DNA of 64,000 bases from Nonomuraea endophytica. GTDB lineage: Bacteria > Actinomycetota > Actinomycetes > Streptosporangiales > Streptosporangiaceae. A model generated the notes under the pieces. It did not search any database. It was not told where the DNA came from and was given only the letters and a program-made list of their open reading frames with translations. The stretch spans positions 551,245-615,244 of the forward strand of contig NZ_JACHIN010000002.1 in NCBI RefSeq assembly GCF_014203235.1, read 5' to 3'. A program made the translations under genes and the position numbers. Positions 16,599 to 24,245 of this stretch are shown piece by piece (positions within the stretch are counted from its first letter, which is position 1; the number at the start of each line of letters is the position of its first letter).

Positions 16599-16970
16599 TT
16601 AGGAGGAAGGGCATACACAGAAGAGATGCCCTTCGGGGTCCTGGAGTACCACCCATCGGGTGCCTTCCTCGGTCACACCCGGCTGGAACTCGGGCTTCGT
16701 GGCTCCGAGCTCCACGTATTCGGCGACCGCCTTCTCCACGTCCGGCACCCGGAAGTCGAAGTGGAACTGCTTGTCGGGACTCGGCCAGGTGACCGGTTTA
16801 CGGTCCGGGACCCGACCGAAATAGAGGGACACGGTGCCGTCACCGACGGCCGCGTACTCGTCCTCGGAGTACTGGATCTCGTAACCGGTGATCTGGTGGT
16901 AGAACTCGGCGAGCCGCTTGGGCTCCGCGCAGTCGAGGGTGAACGCCAGAAGCTTGGCCTTGGTTGTCAT
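16599..16970 (-). CDS. VOC-family (glyoxalase/bleomycin-resistance-like) protein
   Basis: 123 residues with the paired beta-alpha-beta-beta-beta modules of the vicinal oxygen chelate fold: LLAFTLDCAEPKRLAEFYHQ opens the first half, and FHFDFRVPDVEKAVAEYVEL with WVVLQDPEGHLFCVCP closes the second. The C-terminal DPEGHLFC segment supplies the usual metal-side glutamate region. It could be a small metalloenzyme or a ligand-sequestering protein; the substrate is unknown. ATG 16970 is preferred to an in-frame start at 17000 because the fold begins directly after it. It is divergent from the cupin gene, with an inverted repeat between them. Confidence 0.82.
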   Translation of the reverse strand: MTTKAKLLAFTLDCAEPKRLAEFYHQITGYEIQYSEDEYAAVGDGTVSLYFGRVPDRKPVTWPSPDKQFHFDFRVPDVEKAVAEYVELGATKPEFQPGVTEEGTRWVVLQDPEGHLFCVCPSS

Positions 16971-16988
16971 GGAGACTACTCTGCCAGC

Positions 16989-17015
16989 CGTACCTGCCAC
17001 CTTCTGTCAGGTACG
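16989..17015. promoter_or_regulatory. Inverted repeat CGTACCTG-N11-CAGGTACG between VOC and cupin genes
   Basis: Perfect 8-bp arms (16989-16996 and 17008-17015) lie between two divergent starts. It is a candidate operator; no regulator gene is adjacent. Confidence 0.4.
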
Positions 17016-17083
17016 TGGAAGTGCCTTGAGCAGGAAAAAGTGCGTTCTTCCGCGAGATTTCGGGTGGGTCCACGATCGGAGAC

Positions 17084-17509
17084 ATGACGATCATCGACAG
17101 GCCCGACTACCGGCCCTTCCCCGACCCCGCCAAGCCGCGCTCCCTCACCTGGCCCGTCATGGACCCGGTCCGCGCCGACGGCCACTACGTCAAGGACATC
17201 GTGCTCAACTTCGAGCACCTCGCCGACGGCGAGGGCATCCCCCTGCACCGGCACACAGGGGAGGAGGTGCTCATCATCGACGAGGGCGAGGCCGAGGCCT
17301 TCCTCGGCGACGAGACCCGCCTCGTGGGGCCCGGCGCCGTCATCTTCGTCCCGCCGGGCACGCCGCACGGCTTCCGCAACGCCTCCGGCGCGGTGGTACG
17401 GCTGCACGCCTACTTCCGCGAGCACGTCGTCGGCACCCAAATCGACGGCCGCCCCGCCTCCCTGGATGACTTCCGCCTGATCACGGACGCGTGGGCGAAT
17501 TCCAGATGA
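17084..17509 (+). CDS. Cupin-domain protein
   Basis: 141 residues with a single cupin barrel. Motif 1 is PLHRHTGEEVLIIDEGEAEA (His-x-His and Glu metal ligands, about residues 54-73) and motif 2 is PGAVIFVPPGTPHGFRN (about 86-102, with the last His ligand). It is a small cytosolic protein, probably binding one divalent metal. It could act as a dioxygenase, an isomerase or a sensor, and nothing in the sequence decides between them. It is the only gene on this strand before the EamA-type transporter and its leader. Confidence 0.83.
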   Translation: MTIIDRPDYRPFPDPAKPRSLTWPVMDPVRADGHYVKDIVLNFEHLADGEGIPLHRHTGEEVLIIDEGEAEAFLGDETRLVGPGAVIFVPPGTPHGFRNASGAVVRLHAYFREHVVGTQIDGRPASLDDFRLITDAWANSR

Positions 17510-17518
17510 AGGCCCCGC

Positions 17519-17524
17519 TAAAGT
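17519..17524 (+). promoter_or_regulatory. -10 box for the EamA leader peptide
   Basis: TAAAGT seven bases before the GTG at 17532. No clear -35 box is seen; GAATTC at 17497-17502 is at a possible distance. Confidence 0.45.
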
Positions 17525-17531
17525 GGACCCT

Positions 17532-17573
17532 GTGTACGGACGACTGATCTGCTCCCCGCCGCCCGCCCTCTAG
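17532..17573 (+). CDS. Putative leaderless 13-residue leader peptide before the EamA transporter
   Basis: A GTG seven bases after a TAAAGT box opens a 13-codon frame, MYGRLICSPPPAL, whose TAG stop lies in the loop of a perfect 9-bp hairpin (17558-17581). The Pro-Pro-Pro run near the end would slow ribosomes. The arrangement resembles ribosome-mediated attenuation leaders of actinobacterial resistance genes. It stands about 100 bases before the transporter start. No homologue search was possible. Confidence 0.45.
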   Translation: MYGRLICSPPPAL

Positions 17574-17581
17574 CGGGCGGC
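17558..17581 (+). terminator. Hairpin overlapping the leader-peptide stop (possible attenuator)
   Basis: Arms GCCGCCCGC/GCGGGCGGC (17558-17566, 17573-17581) with a 6-base loop. There is no U-run, so it could be a terminator, a pause site or a translational switch. It overlaps the last codons of the leader frame. Confidence 0.45.
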
Positions 17582-17672
17582 TGACCTCCTTCCCCGGATA
17601 CCCCGAGATCGGGCCCGGTGGTGAGCGCTGCCCGCGCGCGGGCCTCATCCACCTCATCCGGAAAGATCAGTC

Positions 17673-18842
17673 ATGACCCCGATTTCCGCGCGCCGCGGCG
17701 TGGTGTACGCCTCCATCGCCGCAGCCGCCTGGGGCACCGGCGGCGCCGCCGGTTCGCTCCTGTTCACCACCCTGGACCCGGTTTCCGTCTCGTTCTGGCG
17801 CTACCTCCTGGGCGCCGCCTTCCTCCTCCCCCTCCTCCTCCACCCCACACGAACCCACCCCACCCGAACCCACCCCACCCGAACCCACCCCACACCGTCG
17901 CGGCACCTCGCCCCCTCCCGGCTCCCCAGGCTCTTCAGCGCCGCGTCGGCGAGAAGCGACCACGGCGGAGACCGGCGCACCGACACGGCGAGCAACAGCC
18001 GGATCGCCAGGTGGTGGCCACGAGATGGCGCCACCCGCGCCACGGACGCCGAGCTTTTCGGCGCCGCGTCGGCAAGAAGGGCCGACGCCAGCGACCGGCC
18101 CACTGTGACGGCGGGCAACCGGTGGGTGGCCAAGGGCTCGGGTGGGGCGAGTTCTGTGGGTGGGCGGTGGAGCGTCAGAGGGGTGGCGCGGGTTGGGGTG
18201 GTGGGGGTGGGGATGGCGGTGTATCAGGCGGCCTACTTCGCGGCCATCGCCGAGTCCGGCATCGCCCTGGCCACCGTGGTGACGATGGGCGCCACCCCGG
18301 TCCTCACCGCCCTGGGCGGCAGGTTCCTGCTGAACGAGCGCCTCAGCCGCGTCGGCCTGGTCGCGCTGGCCGCCGCCCTGGCGGGCCTGGCCCTGCTGAC
18401 GGGCGGCGGCACGGGAGAAGGGACGACGACGGGCGTGGCGTGGTCGCTGCTGTCCGCGCTCGGCTACGCCGCCGTCACCCTGTACTCCCGCCGCCACAAC
18501 GGCGACCCGGAGGCCACGGCGGTGGGCGGGTTCGCGGTGGGCGCCGCCTGCCTGGCGCCGTTCCCGCTGGCGGGGGGCATCCTGCCGGAGTTCACGCTGA
18601 GCACGGCGGCCACGCTGCTGTTCCTGGGCGCGGTCCCGACGGCGCTGGCCTACGCGCTGTTCTTCCGTTCCCTCACGGCACTCCCGGCCACAACCGTCTC
18701 GGTCATCTCGCTCGGGGAGGCCGTGGGAGCGGCGATGATAGGAGTGGTGCTGTTCGGCGAAAGGCTGACGCTTCCGGCCTGGTCGGGATGTGTTCTGCTG
18801 CTGGCCGCTGTCGTGGTTCTGACCGTGCACGGGCAAAGGTGA
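17673..18842 (+). CDS. EamA/DMT transporter with a ~110-residue low-complexity insertion
   Basis: 389 residues. The first two helices (VVYASIAAAAWGTGGAAGSL and VSFWRYLLGAAFLLPLLL) and the remaining eight from VGVVGVGMAVYQAAYFAAI onward are a normal EamA pair, with the usual GLALLTGGG and ALAYALFFRSL segments. Between them, about residues 57-165, sits an insertion absent from the family. It consists of HPTRT repeats followed by two similar segments beginning LFSAASAR and LFGAASAR. The frame stays open, so the gene may still be expressed with a large loop between helices 2 and 3. It is probably a metabolite or drug exporter. ATG 17673 is chosen for fold start; the leader frame and hairpin upstream suggest attenuation. 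Confidence 0.82.
   Translation: MTPISARRGVVYASIAAAAWGTGGAAGSLLFTTLDPVSVSFWRYLLGAAFLLPLLLHPTRTHPTRTHPTRTHPTPSRHLAPSRLPRLFSAASARSDHGGDRRTDTASNSRIARWWPRDGATRATDAELFGAASARRADASDRPTVTAGNRWVAKGSGGASSVGGRWSVRGVARVGVVGVGMAVYQAAYFAAIAESGIALATVVTMGATPVLTALGGRFLLNERLSRVGLVALAAALAGLALLTGGGTGEGTTTGVAWSLLSALGYAAVTLYSRRHNGDPEATAVGGFAVGAACLAPFPLAGGILPEFTLSTAATLLFLGAVPTALAYALFFRSLTALPATTVSVISLGEAVGAAMIGVVLFGERLTLPAWSGCVLLLAAVVVLTVHGQR
17846..17890 (+). repeat. 15-bp tandem repeat inside the EamA gene
   Basis: Three units (CACACGAACCCACCC, then CACCCGAACCCACCC twice) encode Thr-His-Pro-Thr-Arg repeats. They mark the left edge of the insertion. Confidence 0.85.
17933..18135. repeat. Two imperfect copies of an ~80-base element inside the EamA gene
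   Basis: The segment around 17933-18019 and that around 18057-18135 share GCGCCGCGTCGGC(G/A)AGAAG and further scattered identity, and encode L-F-(S/G)-A-A-S-A-R starts. With the 15-bp repeat they make up most of the insertion. They may be copies of a dispersed genomic repeat. Confidence 0.55.
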
Positions 18843-18846
18843 GTTA

Positions 18847-18881
18847 GGGTCCGGTACGGCGGTGCCTGCCGTACCGGACCC
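18847..18881 (+). terminator. Strong terminator after the EamA gene
   Basis: Perfect 14-bp arms GGGTCCGGTACGGC/GCCGTACCGGACCC with a 7-base loop, starting 5 bases after the stop codon. A second repeat CCCCTTAT/ATAAGGGG (18879-18901) overlaps its right arm and lies just before the SecA2 gene. Confidence 0.75.
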
Positions 18882-18935
18882 CTTATCGGGGGAATAAGGG
18901 GGAACGGTGCCGAGGGAGCGCGCGTTGGAGGAACC

Positions 18936-21137
18936 GTGGCCTCGATTACCGGAATGATCAGGAATCTCCTGGACCGTCCAGGTGGGGTGAACCTGAGTCC
19001 GTACATGAAGATCGTCAAGACGGCGAACACCCGCGCCGACCGGATCGGCAAGCTCGACGATCTGCCTGAGCCGTCCATGGACGATCTGGCCGAGTTCTGC
19101 GCCGTCGCCCGCGAGGCCGCCGACCGCACGCTCGGGCTGCGGCCGTACGACGTGCAACTGCTTGGGACGCTCGCGCTCCTCCACGGTCACGTCGCCGAGA
19201 TGGCGACCGGCGAGGGCAAGACCCTGTCCGGCGCGATGGCGGCGGCCGGGTACGCGCTGCAGGGCAAGCGTGTGCACGTGATGTCGGTCAACGACTACCT
19301 GGCCAGGCGCGACGCCGAGTGGATGGCGCCGTTCTACGAGGCCATGGGCGTCAGCGTCGGCTGGATCGGGCAGAACTCCACGCCCGAGGAGCGCCGCGCC
19401 GCCTACTCCTGCGACGTGACCTACGGCCCGGTCAGCGAGATCGGCTTCGACGTGCTGCGTGACCGGCTGCGTACGGACGCGGCGGCGGTTCTGGTGCCGG
19501 AGCCCGAGGTGGCGCTGATCGACGAGGCCGACTCGGTGCTCGTGGACGAGGCCCGGGTGCCGCTCGTGATGGCGGGGGCGGCCGACGAGGGCAGCGCCGT
19601 ACCTGAAATGGCGGCGCTGGTGCGCACGCTGGTGCGCGGCTACCACTACGAGATCGACGAGGGCGCGCGCAACGTCTACCTGACGCCGAAGGGCGCCGAC
19701 AGCGTGGAGAACATCCTCGACGTCGAGCTCTACGACGAGAACGAGCCGAGCACGCTCATCGAGCTGAACCTGGCCCTGCACGCCCATGCGCTGCTGGCCA
19801 AGGACGTCGACTACATCGTGCGCGACGGCAAGGTGCAGCTGATCAACCCGTCGCGCGGCCGGGTGGCGCTGCTGCAGCGCTGGCCGGACGGCCTTCAGGC
19901 GGCCGTGGAGGCCAAGGAGGCGCTGCCGCCGAGCGAGAAGGGCGAGATCCTCGACTCGCTCACCATCCAGGGCCTGATCAAGCGCTATCCCAAGATTTCC
20001 GGCATGACCGGCACAGCGGTCGCCGTCAGCGAGCAGCTCGGCGAGTTCTACGGCCTGAAGGTCGCCGTCATCCCGCCCAACACCCCCGCCATCCGCCAGG
20101 ACGAGCCCGACCGGATCTACCCGACGGTGCCCGACAAGGACGCGGCGCTCGTCGAGGAGATCCAGGAGGCGCACGCCACCGGCCGCCCGATCCTCATCGG
20201 CACCCTGGACGTCGCCGAGTCGGAGAACCTCGCCAAGCTCCTGCAGCGCCGTAACCTGGAGCCCGTCGTCCTCAACGCCAAGAACGACGCGGAAGAGGCG
20301 GCGATCATCGCCAGGGCCGGCGAGCGCGGCGCGATCACGGTCTCCACCCAGATGGCCGGCCGCGGCACCGACATCCGCCTGGGCGACGGCGTGGCCGAGC
20401 TCGGCGGCCTCTACCTGATCGGCTCCGGCCGCCACGCCAGCAGCCGCCTGGACGACCAGTTGCGCGGCCGCGCCGGCCGCCAGGGCGACCCGGGCGGCTC
20501 GGTCTTCTTCGTCAGCATGCAGGACGACCTGATCACCCAGTTCGTCCCGGACGAGCGCCCGCCCGCCGCCGACCCCGACGGCCTGGTACGCCACCGCCGC
20601 GGCGCCTACCTGGTCGGCCACGCCCAGCGGGTCGCCGAGGGCGTCAACCTGGAGATCCACCGCAACACCTGGCGCTACACCCGCCTGCTTGAGCACCAGC
20701 GCGAGCTGATCCTGGAGTGGCGCGACAAGGTCCTCCACACCGACTCGGCCGCCAAGGCGCTGGCCGAGGCCGACGGCGAGCGGTGGGACGCGCTGCCCGA
20801 CGACACCCGCGAGGAGACCGCGCGCCAGATCGTGCTGCACGCGATCGACACCTGCTGGACCGAGCACCTGGCCTTCCTCACCGACCTGCGCGAGGGCATC
20901 CACCTGCGGGCGCTCGGCCGGATGAGCCCGATCGACGAGTTCCACCGGGAGGCGGTCGCTGAGTACAAGTCGCTGCAGGCCGAGATCGAGCGGCGTTCGC
21001 TGGAGGCGTTCGAGTCGCCGGAGCCCGACCTAAAACGCCCCTCCGCGACGTGGACCTACCTGGTGCAGGACAACCCGTTCGGCACCGAGTGGGACCGCAT
21101 CCTCAAGCGCGTCACCTCCGCCGCCCGCCGGGGCTAG
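18936..21137 (+). CDS. secA2: Accessory Sec translocase ATPase SecA2
   Basis: 733 residues, SecA family. Walker A is ATGEGKT (about 89-95), the helicase motif ALIDEADSVLVDEAR is at about 193, and the preprotein cross-linking segment follows. The second nucleotide domain has QMAGRGTDIRLGDG (about 472). The C-terminus is an abbreviated helical wing/scaffold domain without the zinc-binding tail of housekeeping SecA. The length and missing tail fit actinobacterial SecA2, which exports a subset of proteins through the SecYEG channel. GTG 18936 has GGAGG seven bases upstream. It stands alone between a strong terminator and the toroid-fold gene. Confidence 0.88.
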   Translation: MASITGMIRNLLDRPGGVNLSPYMKIVKTANTRADRIGKLDDLPEPSMDDLAEFCAVAREAADRTLGLRPYDVQLLGTLALLHGHVAEMATGEGKTLSGAMAAAGYALQGKRVHVMSVNDYLARRDAEWMAPFYEAMGVSVGWIGQNSTPEERRAAYSCDVTYGPVSEIGFDVLRDRLRTDAAAVLVPEPEVALIDEADSVLVDEARVPLVMAGAADEGSAVPEMAALVRTLVRGYHYEIDEGARNVYLTPKGADSVENILDVELYDENEPSTLIELNLALHAHALLAKDVDYIVRDGKVQLINPSRGRVALLQRWPDGLQAAVEAKEALPPSEKGEILDSLTIQGLIKRYPKISGMTGTAVAVSEQLGEFYGLKVAVIPPNTPAIRQDEPDRIYPTVPDKDAALVEEIQEAHATGRPILIGTLDVAESENLAKLLQRRNLEPVVLNAKNDAEEAAIIARAGERGAITVSTQMAGRGTDIRLGDGVAELGGLYLIGSGRHASSRLDDQLRGRAGRQGDPGGSVFFVSMQDDLITQFVPDERPPAADPDGLVRHRRGAYLVGHAQRVAEGVNLEIHRNTWRYTRLLEHQRELILEWRDKVLHTDSAAKALAEADGERWDALPDDTREETARQIVLHAIDTCWTEHLAFLTDLREGIHLRALGRMSPIDEFHREAVAEYKSLQAEIERRSLEAFESPEPDLKRPSATWTYLVQDNPFGTEWDRILKRVTSAARRG

Positions 21138-21190
21138 ACACGGCGGAAACTTGCAAGACCGGTCCGGGGCGGCGCGGGAAGGATGAGGTC

Positions 21191-22066
21191 ATGACTGTTG
21201 ACCTGACCGCCGCCGCCGACTTCATGGCCACGCACGCGCGTGTCCTGGACCGGCGGCGCTTCGATGTCCTGCTCGGCTCCGGCGACCCCGCCGGGCTGCT
21301 GCCCGCGGTGGACGCCTACCGCAACCCGGACGGCGGCTACGGCTGGGGCCTGGAGCCCGACCTACGATCCCCGGAGAGCCAGCCGGGCGCCGCTCTGCAC
21401 GCCTTCGAGGTGTTCGCGGAGATGGCCCCGGCCGTCGCCGTCCATGCGGAACGGCTGTGCGACTGGCTGGAGACGGTGACGCTGCCCGACGGCGGCCTGC
21501 CGTTCTCGCTGCCGCTGACCGTGCGGGCGGGCACCGCCCCGTGGTGGAGCGGCGGCGACGCGACCACCTCCTCGCTGCAGATCACCGCCGTGAGCGCGGC
21601 TGCGGCCCTCCACGTCCCGTCGGTGGCGGGGCATCCGTGGCTGGACCGCGCGATCCGCTACTGCCTGGACGCCATCCGCGCGCTGGACACGCACCCGCAC
21701 GCCTACGTGCTGTCGTTCGCCATCCGCTTCCTGGACGCCGTCCACGACCGCGAGCCCGAGGCCGCCGCCCTCCTGAACGGCCTGGCCAAGCTCATCCCGG
21801 GCAACGGCGAGGTCCCCGTGGAGGGCGGCACCGCCGACGAGAAGCTCACCCCGCTCGATTTCGCCCCGCGCCCCGATCGCCCGGCGCGTGCCCTGTTCAC
21901 CCCGGCCCAGATCGAGGCCGACCTCGACCGGCTGGCCGCCGGGCAGAAGGCGGACGGCGGCTGGACCGTCGAGTACGCGAAGATCTCGCCCGCCGGCGCC
22001 CTGGAGTGGCGCGGCGTCGCCACCTTCAACACCGTCGACGTTTTGCGGCGCAACGGCCGGCTCTGA
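21191..22066 (+). CDS. Terpene-cyclase/prenyltransferase-like alpha-toroid protein
   Basis: 291 residues with repeated QW-like segments of the alpha/alpha-toroid fold: YRNPDGGYGWGLEPDLR near residue 45, TVTLPDGGLPFSLP near 95 and GQKADGGWTVEYAK near 255. These G-G-[YFW]-G/W turns are typical of squalene-cyclase and protein-prenyltransferase-like proteins, but the DxDD acid motif of class II cyclases is not seen. It is therefore left as a fold-level call without a reaction. ATG 21191 follows GGATGAGG. It begins 53 bases after secA2 and may be transcribed with it and with the GrpB-family gene that follows 12 bases later. Confidence 0.7.
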   Translation: MTVDLTAAADFMATHARVLDRRRFDVLLGSGDPAGLLPAVDAYRNPDGGYGWGLEPDLRSPESQPGAALHAFEVFAEMAPAVAVHAERLCDWLETVTLPDGGLPFSLPLTVRAGTAPWWSGGDATTSSLQITAVSAAAALHVPSVAGHPWLDRAIRYCLDAIRALDTHPHAYVLSFAIRFLDAVHDREPEAAALLNGLAKLIPGNGEVPVEGGTADEKLTPLDFAPRPDRPARALFTPAQIEADLDRLAAGQKADGGWTVEYAKISPAGALEWRGVATFNTVDVLRRNGRL

Positions 22067-22078
22067 GATTCTGGGCCG

Positions 22079-22654
22079 ATGACCGGACGCCCTGTAGTCG
22101 TGCCCCATGATCCCGACTGGAAGGAGCGGGCGGCGCGGCTGCGGGCGGAGCTCCGGCGCGTACTCGGGCCGGTGGCGCTGCACGTGGAGCACATCGGCAG
22201 CACCTCGATCCCCGGCATGGCCGCCAAGCCGCTGTTCGACCTGCAGGTCAGCGTCCTCGACCTGCACGAGGCCGAGCGGGTCTTCGGCGGGCCCCTGGAG
22301 GCGCTGGGGTTCACGATGTCGCCGTACCGGAGCGACCACGTGCCCGCGGGGCTGGAGGACGACCCCGCCAGATGGGCGAAACGGCTCTGGACCCGGCGGG
22401 GGCGCCCCGAGGACGAGGTCAACCTGCACGTGCGGGTGCTCGGCGCGCCCAACGACCGCCTGGCGCTGCTGTTTCGGGACTGGTTCCGGGCGCATCCGCT
22501 CGCCGTACCGGCTTATGCGGACTTCAAGCGGCGGCTGGCCGGGGCGGTGCGTGAGACGGGCGACTACTCCGACGTCAAGGACCCGGTGGTGGACCTGGTC
22601 GCCGTGGTCGCCGAAGAGTGGGCCGCCGAAACCGGCTGGACCGCCCATCCCTAG
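22079..22654 (+). CDS. GrpB-family (UPF0157) nucleotidyltransferase-like protein
   Basis: 191 residues with the GrpB/UPF0157 core: VVVPHDPDWKERAARLRAEL, then VEHIGSTSIPGMAAKPLFDL, the nucleotidyltransferase-like G-S-T-x9-K-P-x-x-D pattern, and VNLHVRVLG. The family is related to nucleotidyltransferases and its substrate is uncertain. The ATG at 22079 is 12 bases after the previous stop. The gene ends in the same four bases, CTAG (22651-22654), that also hold the stop of the convergent methyltransferase, so there is no space for a terminator. Confidence 0.87.
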   Translation: MTGRPVVVPHDPDWKERAARLRAELRRVLGPVALHVEHIGSTSIPGMAAKPLFDLQVSVLDLHEAERVFGGPLEALGFTMSPYRSDHVPAGLEDDPARWAKRLWTRRGRPEDEVNLHVRVLGAPNDRLALLFRDWFRAHPLAVPAYADFKRRLAGAVRETGDYSDVKDPVVDLVAVVAEEWAAETGWTAHP

Positions 22655-23451
22655 GGTTTGCGGGCCACGCCGCCCAGCAGGAGCTCCTCCCAGGTCTCCA
22701 GCGGCCCCGGACTGCCCTCGGGACGCCAGTGGGGCAGGTGGACGAGGCCGGGGCTGACCATGTCAAGGCCGTCGTAGAAGCGGTTGATCGACTCGGCGGT
22801 GCGGAAGCGGCCGGTGCCCATCGTGGCGTGCAGCATCGCCTCCAGCGCCTTCGCCTTGGGGTTGTGGGAGGTCATCATGTTGGAGGCGGCCAGGTAGCTG
22901 CCCCGCGGCAGCGCGTCCATGTACTGCTTGACCAGCCCGTGCGGGTCGTCATCGTCGGGGAACAGGTGCAGCAGGCTCATCATGAGCAGGCCCACCGGCC
23001 GGGAGAAGTCGATCAGGTCGAGCAGGTCGGCGGCGCCGAGCACGGCGTCGACGTCCGTGGCGTCCGCGGTGATGGCCGTGGCGCGCAGGTTGGTACGCAG
23101 GATCGAGCGGGCGTGCGGCTCGACCATCGGGTCGAGGTCCACGTAGACGACGCGGGCCTCGGGGTTGGCGAACTGGGCGACCTCGTGGGTGTTCTCGATC
23201 GTCGGCAGGCCGGCGCCCAGGTCGATGAGCTGGGTGACGCCGGCCTCGCGCACCAGGTGGTCGGTGACGCGGCCGACGAAGGCGCGGTTGCACCAGACGA
23301 GGCTGACCACCTCGGGGACCGCCGCGGCCAGGTGTTCTGCCACGGCCCGGTCCACGGTGAAGTTCTCGGTGCCGCCCAGCAGCGCGTCGTATACACGAGC
23401 CACGCTCGGCCGGGTGGCATCGACCCCGGGTGGAATCCATTCGTTGATCAT
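22651..23451 (-). CDS. SAM-dependent methyltransferase (DUF574 / Methyltransf_19)
   Basis: 266 residues of the actinobacterial Methyltransf_19 family. Landmarks are NEWIPPGVDATRPSVARVYD at the start, then YDALLGGTENF, motif I VTQLIDLGAGLPT (about 86-98) with a following acidic VVYVDLDPMVEPHAR, and GLLMMSLLHLFPDDDDP. These proteins are numerous in Streptomyces-like genomes; natural substrates are mostly unknown. ATG 23451 is chosen over an upstream in-frame start at 23493 because GGAG precedes it and family members begin near the INEW segment. The stop codon is shared with the convergent GrpB-family gene in CTAG. Confidence 0.88.
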   Translation of the reverse strand: MINEWIPPGVDATRPSVARVYDALLGGTENFTVDRAVAEHLAAAVPEVVSLVWCNRAFVGRVTDHLVREAGVTQLIDLGAGLPTIENTHEVAQFANPEARVVYVDLDPMVEPHARSILRTNLRATAITADATDVDAVLGAADLLDLIDFSRPVGLLMMSLLHLFPDDDDPHGLVKQYMDALPRGSYLAASNMMTSHNPKAKALEAMLHATMGTGRFRTAESINRFYDGLDMVSPGLVHLPHWRPEGSPGPLETWEELLLGGVARKP

Positions 23452-23537
23452 GGGCGGCTCCGCCGAAGTTCCGTTGCCGCGGATCGTATCCACACCGCGG
23501 CCGGTATGTCAGCGCCTCTGCGGGGTAGCGCCCGAGC

Positions 23538-24044
23538 ATGACGGACACTTCTCACGGCGAGTCGGACAGAGAGCGCGAGTCTCACAAGGAACGCGTGGAT
23601 CGCGAGCTGAGCGAGCTGCTGCAGGGCCTGCGCGTCGCGGTCACCGGGGTCCAGGTGCTGTTCGCCTTCCTGCTGACCGTTCCTTTTCAGCAAGGATTCG
23701 GCAAAGTGGACACCACGGGGCTGTGGCTGTTCTTCGTCGCGCTCATGGGCGCCGCGCTGGCGTCGGTGTGCTTCATCACGCCCGCGGCACAGCACCGGGT
23801 CTTCTTCCGCACCGGCCTCAAGGAGCGCATGATCAAACGCGCGAACTCCCTGGGCATCGCGGGAGCGGTGCTTCTGCTGATCGCCATGACCGCGGCGGTG
23901 GCCATGGTGGCCGAGGTCGTGCTGAACGTCTGGCCGGCCACCTTGTTCGGCGCCGTGGTGGCACTCACAGCCGGGTGGTTCTGGCTCATCCAGCCCATCA
24001 CCGACATCTATCGCAGCAAGGGCACGTTAGAGGAGAAATCCTGA
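23538..24044 (+). CDS. DUF6328-family membrane protein
   Basis: 168 residues. A charged N-terminus (SHGESDRERESHKERVDREL) is followed by LLQGLRVAVTGVQVLFAFLL and three further hydrophobic helices, ending in a short basic/acidic tail. The pattern E-L-L-Q-x-L-R-V-x-x-x-G-x-Q-x-L-F-x-F-L is the mark of DUF6328, an actinobacterial integral membrane family of unknown function. A tiny membrane protein gene follows 10 bases later, so both are probably one transcript ending at the terminator at 24212. Confidence 0.82.
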   Translation: MTDTSHGESDRERESHKERVDRELSELLQGLRVAVTGVQVLFAFLLTVPFQQGFGKVDTTGLWLFFVALMGAALASVCFITPAAQHRVFFRTGLKERMIKRANSLGIAGAVLLLIAMTAAVAMVAEVVLNVWPATLFGAVVALTAGWFWLIQPITDIYRSKGTLEEKS

Positions 24045-24054
24045 GGGCAGCAGC

Positions 24055-24210
24055 ATGACCATGGCTACATTGCTCTGGATCATCGCCGTCATTCTCGTCG
24101 TCGCCGGGATCTACGTCATCCTGGCCCGGCGGGACATCCTGTGGGGCATCGTCCTCATCGTGCTGGGATTCCTCGTGGGTCCCGGCGGAGTCAGCATCTT
24201 CAATGTGTGA
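24055..24210 (+). CDS. GPGG-motif small membrane protein
   Basis: 51 residues, too short for most gene finders. Two hydrophobic stretches (ATLLWIIAVILVVAGIYVIL and ILWGIVLIVLGFLVG) are separated by ARRD, and the end is GPGGVSIFNV, the hallmark of the small GPGG membrane proteins of actinobacteria. Function is unknown. ATG 24055 has GAGG eight bases upstream; ATG 24061, giving MATLLWI, is an equally common family start. The stop is two bases before a strong hairpin. Confidence 0.82.
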   Translation: MTMATLLWIIAVILVVAGIYVILARRDILWGIVLIVLGFLVGPGGVSIFNV

Positions 24211-24211
24211 G

Positions 24212-24243
24212 GAAGGCGGGCCGGACAGAACCGGCCCGCCTTC
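24212..24243. terminator. Bidirectional terminator between GPGG gene and dipeptidase
   Basis: Perfect 13-bp arms GAAGGCGGGCCGG/CCGGCCCGCCTTC with a 6-base loop sit between two convergent stop codons (24210 and 24246) and can serve both genes. Confidence 0.85.
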
Positions 24244-24245
24244 TC

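Noticed and set aside
17667..20945. 1092-codon minus-strand frame across the EamA and secA2 genes
   Set aside because: It spans two well-supported plus-strand genes and a perfect terminator, and has shadow-type composition.
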